A DNA stretch of 22,319 bases from Candidatus Methanoperedentaceae archaeon (GTDB taxonomy: Archaea > Halobacteriota > Methanosarcinia > Methanosarcinales > Methanoperedenaceae): contig DAHXMQ010000183.1 in assembly GCA_027371625.1 (NCBI GenBank), forward strand, positions 1-22,319, in the 5' to 3' direction. The notes beneath the pieces are model-generated. The model was not told the origin of the DNA and made no database searches. It saw nothing but the letters and a program-made list of their open reading frames with translations. The number at the start of each line of letters is the position of its first letter. Position 1 is the first letter of the stretch. This document shows, one piece after another, positions 17,164 to 22,319 of this stretch. The translations under genes and the position numbers were made by a program.

Positions 17164-17230
17164 AATCAATCATGTGGATTTTTTCAATTCGGGTTTCTTT
17201 TTCTGAAAAATAACCAAAAATGCTATATAT
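17164..17230 (+). promoter_or_regulatory. T-rich terminator plus TATA box, copy B of the duplicated intergenic unit
   Basis: AATCAA..ATG.G..TTTTT...ATTCGGGTTTCTTTTTCTGAAAA, then GCTATATAT at 17,222-17,230. About three quarters of the first 38 bases match the segment at 16,277. The TATA box lies 24-32 bases before a GTG at 17,254. Confidence 0.5.
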
Positions 17231-17253
17231 TTTTGGGTTCGTATTACAATATC

Positions 17254-17919
17254 GTGGAATACACAAAAATTCAAAAAACATTAACTGGAGATGGTACATC
17301 GAAAGATGTGCCTGTTTCCATATCAGACTTCACATTCGATAATCGGGGCACGGTTGCAGCAATCGACGGGATGTTTGCAGTAATGATAATAACAATCGGC
17401 ATTGCGTTCTTACTCGCACTGCCTGGGTTAATTGGATTCTCTGCCGACATGCAGCAGGGATATGCAGTGACTTCGAAAAGCATCCAGGCAATGGATATTG
17501 CAAAAGCGATAATTTTCAGTCAGCAGGGCGAGTTTGCTGCGTTTGCATTTACCAGCGAGCTTCCACCGGACGATGGAAACACGCCGCCTGCGGGAACTTT
17601 TGAAGGGAAAATGCCAGACCAGTGGCTTGAGGACATTGGGATTACAACAGCCTATAATGATTTTTATGTTTATATGAAAACGCCTTCCATGCAAAAATAC
17701 ACGCCTGTTCTGAATGTTCAGGAATCATATGGAAGCATTTGGAATCCTGCTACATGGCTTGATTCGATAAAGAAATTCATATACAACCTCGAGTATGATT
17801 CTTTTGGCGGCGGCGAAAAGCAGCAGGGTAGATTTAATACGCAGATAACCACGGACAACGGTACGGTAATCCTGTTAGTAGTAAAAGGAAGCGATGAACT
17901 AACCAATACTTCGACGTAG
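17254..17919 (+). CDS. pilin-like membrane-anchored surface protein 4
   Basis: About 221 residues. The open frame can be extended to a TTG at 17233, but that begins almost inside the TATA box, so I choose the GTG at 17254 as a leaderless start. Unlike its neighbours it has a 30-residue leader ending DNRG before TVAAIDGMFAVMIITIGIAF. A charged leader, Gly, then a hydrophobic helix (about 40-61) with Asp is the pattern of a type IV prepilin cleaved after Gly. The exterior part is about 160 residues and cysteine-free. A seven-T run follows the stop. It belongs to the same surface gene block although separated by the unrecognised gene. An open segment in another frame directly downstream encodes a hydrophobic helix and charged tail, discussed separately. 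Confidence 0.6.
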   Translation: MEYTKIQKTLTGDGTSKDVPVSISDFTFDNRGTVAAIDGMFAVMIITIGIAFLLALPGLIGFSADMQQGYAVTSKSIQAMDIAKAIIFSQQGEFAAFAFTSELPPDDGNTPPAGTFEGKMPDQWLEDIGITTAYNDFYVYMKTPSMQKYTPVLNVQESYGSIWNPATWLDSIKKFIYNLEYDSFGGGEKQQGRFNTQITTDNGTVILLVVKGSDELTNTST

Positions 17920-18046
17920 TGCTGCTGGAATTTTTTTCCTTGCGTACATGGCGTTCTTTGCGGTTTACGGTATCGACAATTCAGAAAAGCATGTTATTTT
18001 CTTCGATGTGGATTTAAGAAAGAAAATATACGACCGATTGAAATAA
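17903..18046 (+). other. open segment encoding a hydrophobic helix and basic tail, no start of its own
   Basis: In the +1 frame relative to the pilin-like gene, translation from 17,903 gives RRSAAGIFFLAYMAFFAVYG followed by a charged tail ending KKIYDRLK at a TAA (18,044-18,046). The only ATG is at 17,948, giving 32 residues without the RR. It could be the lost end of a frameshifted gene or a chance reading of the segment CTTGCGTACATGGCGTTCTTTGCGG, which resembles dispersed GCAAAG-rich intergenic repeats. I cannot decide. Confidence 0.25.
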
Positions 18047-18380
18047 ATTGGAGCCTGCAGGGACATGCCCCGCAGGATTGTAACTAAAGTATGTGTCCTT
18101 TCGGAACATATTTTACAGGCTGTTCAGACCTGCACTCTTTATTATGACTCTTATGAGATATAAAAATTGCGGTGAGTTGATTCTGTTTTTAAAAAAGGAT
18201 AGTAATAAGTGTGAGCAGGAAGTGAGTGGTGGTATCAAAAAAATTCACTGCCCACGACTGGTTAGTATATCAATAGTAGTATTTATAATTCACGCAGGGT
18301 CGGGGTCCAGCAATCATGTTAAAATTAATATCAATATGAACATAAACCATAAATAAGAACGGCGTGATAGTACCAGCCAC
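17920..18380. other. 460-bp intergenic region with hairpin and promoter
   Basis: After a seven-T run (17,931-17,937) and the open segment above, there is a stem CCTGCAGGG/CCCCGCAGG with one mismatch (about 18,055-18,077), possibly a terminator or a decayed transposon end because GGGACATGC and ATTG also occur in the right ends further on. A TATA-like GTATTTATAAT at about 18,279-18,289 could serve the membrane ribonuclease gene, giving a leader of some 70 bases. I see no convincing gene in it. Confidence 0.4.
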
Positions 18381-19880
18381 ATGACGGAAAAAAACAAGCA
18401 TAACGGAAAACGAATACCGGACAGCAGTCACGGCACGTTATCTCTGATAATTGTAGTGGTTTTGCTTTTAACCGCACTAACGCTTGATGCAGTGCGGGCG
18501 CAGGCGCAGGAAGAAATTACTGCGCCGATTGATTCAAGTACGGTTCGTTCAACGGATGCTCATTTCAGAGCTGAAATTAATAATCCGTTTGATGATGCTG
18601 AAATGGAAATTTACATTCATTATTATACCGATAGCTATCCTGAACAGTTTTTTTATGTGAATGATTTTGTTATCAAAGATGAGTATATAAAAAGCGGCGA
18701 AGTTAAAACAACTGTGACTGTCCCGCAGGCAGCAATAAAAAAAGGAAAGAACTCAGTTGATGTCATATTCTATGAACCTGGTTTTGCAGATACCTTTACG
18801 GTTTATCCTGACTCAAAAGTTACTCTCAGGAAAATAACTCCATCCCTTTCACTGTCTCAGATAACAATCGAGCCAAAACCCATCGCAAACGAATCGGTAC
18901 AGATAAAATCGGCGCTATCAAATAGTGGAAAAGGCGCTGCGAGTAATATTACTGTAATATTGTTATCGGGAGAAAAAAAAGTGGATGAAGAAAAAATTAC
19001 AGGACTCAACCCGGGACAGTCGCAGCCCGTAATTTTTAACTGGACTGCTCCAGCAGGAATCTATGTACTGAAACTCGACATTTCAGCTTCTGGCGGATAT
19101 GCCGTGGCTCAGAACGTAACGGTTGAGGTTGTGAAAGAAAATACAGCAATGCTGTCTCAGGCAAACATACATCAATGGTCGGGTAGGGATGATGGTACAA
19201 AGAGTGAAAAAGTGTTGTATTTCTTGATATTTACCATAGTGGTTGCAGCTATATTTTTTCTGGTAGCGCGTAGAATGGAAAAGACTACAGCCCCTATCAA
19301 AAATACCGGTGGAGCCGAAAGGAAAAAAGAAGGAGATGTAAACCGGCAGATAGGAACCGAATTTGACGACGAAAAAGAAGCTTTACTGAGCCGAAAAGGA
19401 GCAGGAAACTCATCTGGGATGAATAAAAAAAGGAAGTTGAACAGAAAACCGCCAATCAGCAGAATAGTAGTAGATGGCAGCAATGTTGCAAGAGCAGATT
19501 TAAAAGACGGCCAAGGATCTGCGGAACAATTGATAAACGCGTATACTTCTTTACAGAGAGATTATGATTTTGATGAAATAATAATTATAATTGGGTCAGG
19601 ACTGAGATGGTATACGCCTGATTTTGAAAAACTTAACTATTTTATTGATTCTAAAGTCGTTCGAGAAGCCCCTGCTGGTGAAGATGATGATTTTTTCATC
19701 ATTCAATTTGCTTTAGATAATGACATGCTCATCCTGACGAACGATAGATTCGTAGATTGGAAAGCGAGATATCCTGAGTTAGAGGTGCAAATTGAAATGC
19801 GACGTGTTGCGTTTATGATAAAACCGGATGGATCATTAAGCTTAGGCAAGTTTCCCGATTACAAGAAGGAAAGATACTGA
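18381..19880 (+). CDS. membrane-tethered Zc3h12a/NYN-type ribonuclease with extracellular CARDB-like domain
   Basis: A 499-residue protein. A basic N-terminus and a hydrophobic segment (about 20-35, ending RAQA) form a signal peptide or signal anchor. Residues about 45-150 are a beta-rich domain. Residues about 155-250 have the CARDB pattern (IEPKPIANESVQIKSALSNSGKG then ILLSGEKKVDEEKI and GQSQPVIFNWTAP). A single membrane helix (about 278-296) is followed by basic RRMEK, placing the rest inside the cell. A charged linker leads to the catalytic domain (about 359-490): RIVVDGSNVA with D365, EDDDFFIIQFAL with D435-D437, and ILTNDRFVDW with N454/D455. These are the acidic motifs of the Zc3h12a/Regnase RNase within the PIN-like fold, which cleaves RNA with divalent metal. 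Topology implies outside binding linked to cytoplasmic RNA cleavage. It is monocistronic, and the start has no strong ribosome site. Confidence 0.8.
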   Translation: MTEKNKHNGKRIPDSSHGTLSLIIVVVLLLTALTLDAVRAQAQEEITAPIDSSTVRSTDAHFRAEINNPFDDAEMEIYIHYYTDSYPEQFFYVNDFVIKDEYIKSGEVKTTVTVPQAAIKKGKNSVDVIFYEPGFADTFTVYPDSKVTLRKITPSLSLSQITIEPKPIANESVQIKSALSNSGKGAASNITVILLSGEKKVDEEKITGLNPGQSQPVIFNWTAPAGIYVLKLDISASGGYAVAQNVTVEVVKENTAMLSQANIHQWSGRDDGTKSEKVLYFLIFTIVVAAIFFLVARRMEKTTAPIKNTGGAERKKEGDVNRQIGTEFDDEKEALLSRKGAGNSSGMNKKRKLNRKPPISRIVVDGSNVARADLKDGQGSAEQLINAYTSLQRDYDFDEIIIIIGSGLRWYTPDFEKLNYFIDSKVVREAPAGEDDDFFIIQFALDNDMLILTNDRFVDWKARYPELEVQIEMRRVAFMIKPDGSLSLGKFPDYKKERY

Positions 19881-20130
19881 CAACACACAGGCAGAACGAT
19901 AAAGATAGTAGAGAAGGACCATAAGTTTATGAACAAACGCTAATTGCATACATCGAAACACCGGGAAGAAAGCATAACAAACAAGATATATGAAGAAAAC
20001 GCTGGAAAAAAGTAATTAGCAGCTTGTGTCCTCATATTTAAAATCCCGTCTCGCTACAAGGCTATAAGAAACTACATCAAAAATCAAGGAAGGTACTGGA
20101 TGCCTGCAGAACCAAGAAAAAAAACATTAT
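19881..20130. other. gene-free stretch, possible eroded tnpB 3' end
   Basis: No gene is supported. On the plus strand, codons 20,068-20,136 read ETTSKIKEGTGCLQNQEKKHYS then TAA (stop at 20,134-20,136), directly before the double hairpin. The ending LQNQE resembles TnpB tails such as LKQEA, so this may be the decayed end of a tnpB gene, but an in-frame stop lies just upstream at 20,065. Confidence 0.3.
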
Positions 20131-20195
20131 TCCTAATCTATCAATTGCTCTTGTCCCTCACGGAACAAGCCCCCGGTTTCAACCGGGGGTGATTG
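20131..20195 (+). mobile_element. IS200/IS605-type right end (TnpB omega-RNA 3' part), copy A
   Basis: Two abutting hairpins: CTTGTCCC-TCAC-GGAACAAG (20,150-20,169, one C/A mismatch) and CCCCCGG-TTTCAA-CCGGGGG (20,170-20,189), then TGATTG. TCCTAATC and TTGC lie in front. The same architecture occurs inverted at 22,185-22,250. A stem with a TTCA-type loop closed by TGATTG is characteristic of IS1341-type right ends. No intact transposase gene accompanies this copy. Confidence 0.6.
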
Positions 20196-20721
20196 TCTTT
20201 TTCAACTGCTTGTATCCCGAATATATCATCACAACGCCGCCGATTGCAAGAAGAATCAACCCCATTCCGGGAGTTATACTCACCATCGCCGCAGCTGCCT
20301 GACCGAAAATACCGCCGCTTTCTGCAGCATTCGCTATCCCAACTTTTGCAACGGGAATTACCACTGCGGCTATAATAAGTCCGACGACTCCCGCACCCAG
20401 TACCAGTTTTGGCATAGCCTTCTTAAGAAGTGTGGGAATAATTCCAATAATACCAACAAGCAGCACGATCAGCGCAATATCCATATCAAGCCCGAGTATG
20501 TCTCTCGAACCGATTATCGGCACGCTGACCGATACATACGGAAGTATAAGTGAAAATAGCACCAGCAAAGGTCCTGCTATGGGTACGATTTTCTCTATAG
20601 CTGGCTGCTGTAAAGGCGTCTGCGCCTGCGTCTGTATTGAGGAAACAGTGCCCTGGCCTGCGCCGCAGTTCGGGCAGTACTTTGCATCCTGTATTTCTTT
20701 ACCACATTGTTTGCAATACAT
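20179..20721 (-). CDS. zinc-ribbon membrane protein with four hydrophobic helices
   Basis: A 180-residue protein. The N-terminal zinc ribbon has C3-x2-C6 and C16-x2-C19 (YCKQCGKE and YCPNCG), a common archaeal cytoplasmic module, followed by a Gln/Thr linker and four hydrophobic segments at about 45-66, 79-98, 105-125 and 150-169. The function is unknown; such proteins are usually annotated zinc-ribbon domain-containing. The last five residues and the stop lie inside the transposon right end at 20,131-20,195, so the native C-terminus after K175 appears to have been replaced. Upstream, GGTGA sits about 8 bases before the ATG and a TTTATATTA TATA box at about 20,748-20,756. Confidence 0.75.
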   Translation of the reverse strand: MYCKQCGKEIQDAKYCPNCGAGQGTVSSIQTQAQTPLQQPAIEKIVPIAGPLLVLFSLILPYVSVSVPIIGSRDILGLDMDIALIVLLVGIIGIIPTLLKKAMPKLVLGAGVVGLIIAAVVIPVAKVGIANAAESGGIFGQAAAAMVSITPGMGLILLAIGGVVMIYSGYKQLKKTITPG

Positions 20722-20842
20722 TTTATATCACCGCTGGTTATTATTCTTATTAATATAAATACTACTATCCTCTGAAAAACCATTTTCGCTTTTTTTTGAT
20801 TTGACGCAAAGGCAGCAACGATGAGATTGATAAAACTGTCAA

Positions 20843-20853
20843 CTATATATATG
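20843..20853 (+). promoter_or_regulatory. TATA box of the lipoprotein gene
   Basis: CTATATATATG precedes the ATG at 20,901 by about 50 bases, giving a short leader that includes the ribosome site GGTGAT at about 20,889-20,894. Confidence 0.5.
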
Positions 20854-20900
20854 AATGGAGAATATTAAAGAAAAACAAACAAAGAAATGGTGATAAAAAA

Positions 20901-21425
20901 ATGAATGGTACAAGAACAAAAATTTGCATTGCAATCAGCGCATTGATGATTGTGTCTATATTTGCCGCCGGATGCGTTTCCCCAAACCAGCAATATACCA
21001 CCAAGCAAATCAACGATATCAAAACAATTTATTTCAATTTAACTCCTCCAAACCTTGTGGAAAAAACTCATCCTGTCGTTGTGGAAAAAAGCGAGGTTAA
21101 TGGTATCATGAACGATTTCTATGATGCACAAAAGAATTATCTGACCCAATATAAAAAATATCAGGTTAGGTGTGGAAACGACATATCTACTTTAGCATCG
21201 ACATCAATGATTTTTGATAGTGTTTATAATGACACAAATACTGTGATTCTGAAAATGCCAGACCCGCAGGACTCTTCTAAGACAGTTTACTATTTATTTT
21301 TAACTAAATCCGGTGATGCTTTTCCACAACCGTATGATGGTTTGCAAGATCCAGTTGTTATCAACCCAAATGATCACTGGCATGTAATGAGTACGGAGCT
21401 TTGTTACCCTGTAACATATCCATAA
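20901..21425 (+). CDS. small predicted lipoprotein of unknown function
   Basis: A 174-residue protein with a lipoprotein signal peptide: basic start (TRTK), hydrophobic core and lipobox FAAGC, with the lipidated cysteine at C25. The mature part, starting VSPNQQ, is hydrophilic, with Tyr-rich helices in the middle (FYDAQKNYLTQYKKYQV) and a beta-rich second half (TVILKMPDPQD, TVYYLFLTKSG). Two cysteines besides C25 (RCGND and ELCYP) may form a disulfide. I do not recognise the family. It should be attached to the outer face of the cytoplasmic membrane. It has its own TATA box and a GGTGAT ribosome site and is flanked on both sides by transposon-end-like sequence, so its neighbours say little about its job. 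Confidence 0.7.
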   Translation: MNGTRTKICIAISALMIVSIFAAGCVSPNQQYTTKQINDIKTIYFNLTPPNLVEKTHPVVVEKSEVNGIMNDFYDAQKNYLTQYKKYQVRCGNDISTLASTSMIFDSVYNDTNTVILKMPDPQDSSKTVYYLFLTKSGDAFPQPYDGLQDPVVINPNDHWHVMSTELCYPVTYP

Positions 21426-21770
21426 TGAAAGCATTGTGACTACGGAATCAATGGATAGAGAAAGCCTCGCCGATTAGGAAAAACTCGGGCTAATCCTTGC
21501 GACTTCAGCCGTGAGGGGACGTCACGTAGTGGTATATCTCTCCCCTGTTAATTCCTTTTCTTTTCCCAATTTTGACTGCACCCTCGGCGCTCTCCCCAGC
21601 TAAAGCCAGTGGGAGTTTTTTTACCACTTGACCCCGACGCTATAAATTCGTGCCTGCAGGGAGTTTCGCCTCCACTGGATTGTTTTTTTCTTTTATTCGG
21701 GCTTTTTTTTATCATATTCACAATACTGCTGTCCGACGGTTCACCCATGTGATAGTACGGGGGTTCAAAA
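21426..21770. other. gene-free stretch carrying transposon right-end-like hairpins
   Basis: On the plus strand GATTAGG...CTAATCC (21,472-21,496) is followed by CTTGCGAC-TTCA-GCCGTGAG (21,496-21,515) and GGGGACGTCAC, a pattern very like IS1341-type right ends. On the minus strand CTCCCACTGGC-TTTA-GCTGGGGAG (about 21,588-21,613) is a degenerate stem with the same loop style. Just before it on that strand, NNPVEAKLPAGTNL then a stop (about 21,638-21,683) could be an eroded TnpB tail. ATTCGGGCTTTTTTTT (21,696-21,711) is a T-run like those at 16,301 and 17,187. A 98-codon frame here looks like a shadow. Confidence 0.4.
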
Positions 21771-21782
21771 CCCATATATATG
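21761..21782 (+). promoter_or_regulatory. promoter of the NERD gene with abutting palindrome
   Basis: CATATATATGA (21,773-21,783) is a strong TATA box. Directly before it GGGTT-CAA-AACCC (21,761-21,773) forms a perfect inverted repeat that could bind a regulator. The ATG follows about 60 bases later with GAGGAG as ribosome site. Confidence 0.45.
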
Positions 21783-21842
21783 AACAATCTAATAATATCA
21801 GCATATGAAACACAAAAAAAAGAAAAAGAGGAGCTCTGAATC

Positions 21843-22223
21843 ATGAAAGTTGTGTGTTTATCGGATCATATCACCCAGCATCTTAATGCAAAAGAAGAGG
21901 AGAGAGAGAAAAAATACGACGCGGCATGGAAAATATATGAAACTAAAATACGTGAGAGACAAAAAAAAATCAATGATAAAAGAGCCGTGCTATCGGATGC
22001 ATGGAGAAAGAAAAAAATCATAAACATTGTGATAAATGCTTTTAAATGGTCTTTGGCAGTACTATCTACTAAACCAAGCGTGCCCATAAAAACAAGTGGC
22101 AAAGACGAAGACGATGTTATATGGGAGAGTGGGCTGATGGGAGAACAACTGGTAGCAGAGTATCTTAAAACAAATCTCAAAGGTCAATCACTCCTTCCTG
22201 AAAGGAAGGAGCATGTCCCGTGA
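21843..22223 (+). pseudogene. NERD-domain gene truncated by a transposon end
   Basis: The frame encodes 126 residues. Residues 1-65 are highly charged and helical (KEEEREKKYDAAW...RERQKKIND), likely a coiled coil. Residues 66-80 are a short hydrophobic region. From residue 94 comes WESGLMGEQLVAEYLKTNL, the opening motif (GxxGE..VA..L) of the NERD nuclease-related domain, whose catalytic part should follow. It is cut off after G114: CAATCA at 22,185 is the first sequence shared with the transposon right end, and the last 12 residues and stop codon (in a GTGA loop) are element-encoded. The product therefore lacks the nuclease core and is probably inactive. The promoter and ribosome site are intact. 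Confidence 0.6.
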
Positions 22224-22250
22224 GGGACATGGGCAACTGGTTGATTAGGA
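22185..22250 (-). mobile_element. IS200/IS605-type right end (TnpB omega-RNA 3' part), copy B
   Basis: Read on the minus strand: TCCTAATC, then CATGTCCC-TCAC-GGGACATG (22,231-22,212), then CTCCTTCC-TTTCA-GGAAGGAG (22,211-22,191), then TGATTG. Both stems are perfect 8-bp pairs. It matches copy A in order, loops and flanks while the stem bases differ in paired fashion. The element body would extend rightward past the window end. Confidence 0.65.
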
Positions 22251-22319
22251 GGCATACAAAAACATGCAGCAGTTAGAAGAAAGAAATATATACACACCCA
22301 CAGATGCTCCACAAGTCTG
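22245..22319 (-). CDS. tnpB: putative 3' end of a tnpB gene (partial)
   Basis: On the minus strand the last 24 codons read QTCGASVGVYIFLSSNCCMF... and end in TAA at 22,247-22,245, immediately upstream of the right end, exactly where tnpB ends in IS1341-type elements. C-G-A-S near the start of the fragment resembles the ACGD-type tail that follows the RuvC-III motif in archaeal TnpB proteins, but the fragment is too short to prove it. TnpB is an RNA-guided nuclease that uses the right-end transcript as guide. The main evidence is position and the conserved end, not the peptide. Confidence 0.4.
   Translation of the reverse strand, partial: QTCGASVGVYIFLSSNCCMFLYAS

Noticed and set aside
18055..18077. 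Third copy of the double-hairpin element
   Set aside because: Shares only GGGACATGC and ATTG; the two-hairpin order and conserved loops are missing, so kept only as a hairpin.
18093..18356. 87-codon frame upstream of the membrane ribonuclease
   Set aside because: GTG start without ribosome site, covers the probable promoter of the next gene, and the composition looks like translated AT-rich intergenic DNA.
20037..20190. Plus-strand frame SRYKAIRNYIKNQGRYWMPAE running into the right end
   Set aside because: Protein-like, but it has no start codon with a ribosome site and stops in the hairpin; not supportable as a gene.
21548..21844. Minus-strand 98-codon open frame
   Set aside because: It spans the promoter of the NERD gene and transposon-end-like hairpins, has low-complexity codons and no homology I can see.
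22264..22319. Plus-strand start MQQLEERNIYTPTDAPQV with GGAGG upstream
   Set aside because: The GGAGG belongs to the conserved right-end flank, and the minus-strand frame fits the expected position of a tnpB end. The fragment is too short to exclude, but less likely.

Overview
The window looks archaeal. TATA-type promoters sit about 25-35 bases before many starts, several starts appear leaderless, and others carry GGTGA or GGAGG ribosome sites. The proteins are also typical: short pilin-like proteins, very large N-glycosylation-site-rich surface proteins (DUF2341, NosD-type beta-helix, Ig-like and PKD-like modules), a CARDB domain and a zinc-ribbon membrane protein. The style resembles Methanosarcinales such as Methanoperedens/ANME-2, but that assignment is inference from protein style only.

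Layout. Positions 1-1,900 (minus strand) hold a pilin-like protein, an unrecognised protein and a tiny HExxH zincin-like protein with a cysteine cluster. Positions 1,993-14,744 (minus) hold three surface proteins: a 1,759-aa DUF2341/beta-helix/10x Ig-like protein, a 1,839-aa Ig-like/PKD-like protein and a 602-aa membrane-anchored protein with five 49-aa (one 47-aa) FG-GAP/VCBS-like repeats. The last two are translationally coupled. A compact divergent promoter (14,745-14,839) separates them from three tightly spaced pilin-like genes on the plus strand (14,840-16,278), an unrecognised gene flanked by duplicated terminator/promoter segments, and a fourth pilin-like gene (17,254-17,919). I infer that this block builds a cell-surface appendage or adhesion apparatus.

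Positions 18,381-19,880 encode a striking membrane protein: secretion signal, extracellular CARDB-type module, one transmembrane helix and a cytoplasmic Zc3h12a/NYN-type ribonuclease domain. It looks like an outside-in link from surface sensing to RNA cleavage.

Positions 19,881-22,319 are shaped by IS200/IS605 (IS1341/TnpB-type) elements. Two inverted copies of a 65-66 bp double-hairpin element (20,131-20,195 and 22,185-22,250) share their loops and flanks while the stems differ by compensatory changes, the signature of a structured RNA or transposon right end (TnpB omega-RNA). One copy ends a zinc-ribbon membrane gene. The other truncates a NERD-domain gene and is followed on the minus strand by what looks like the last codons of tnpB. 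Further right-end-like hairpins lie at 21,471-21,625. A small lipoprotein gene sits between them. I see no tRNA, rRNA or CRISPR array.
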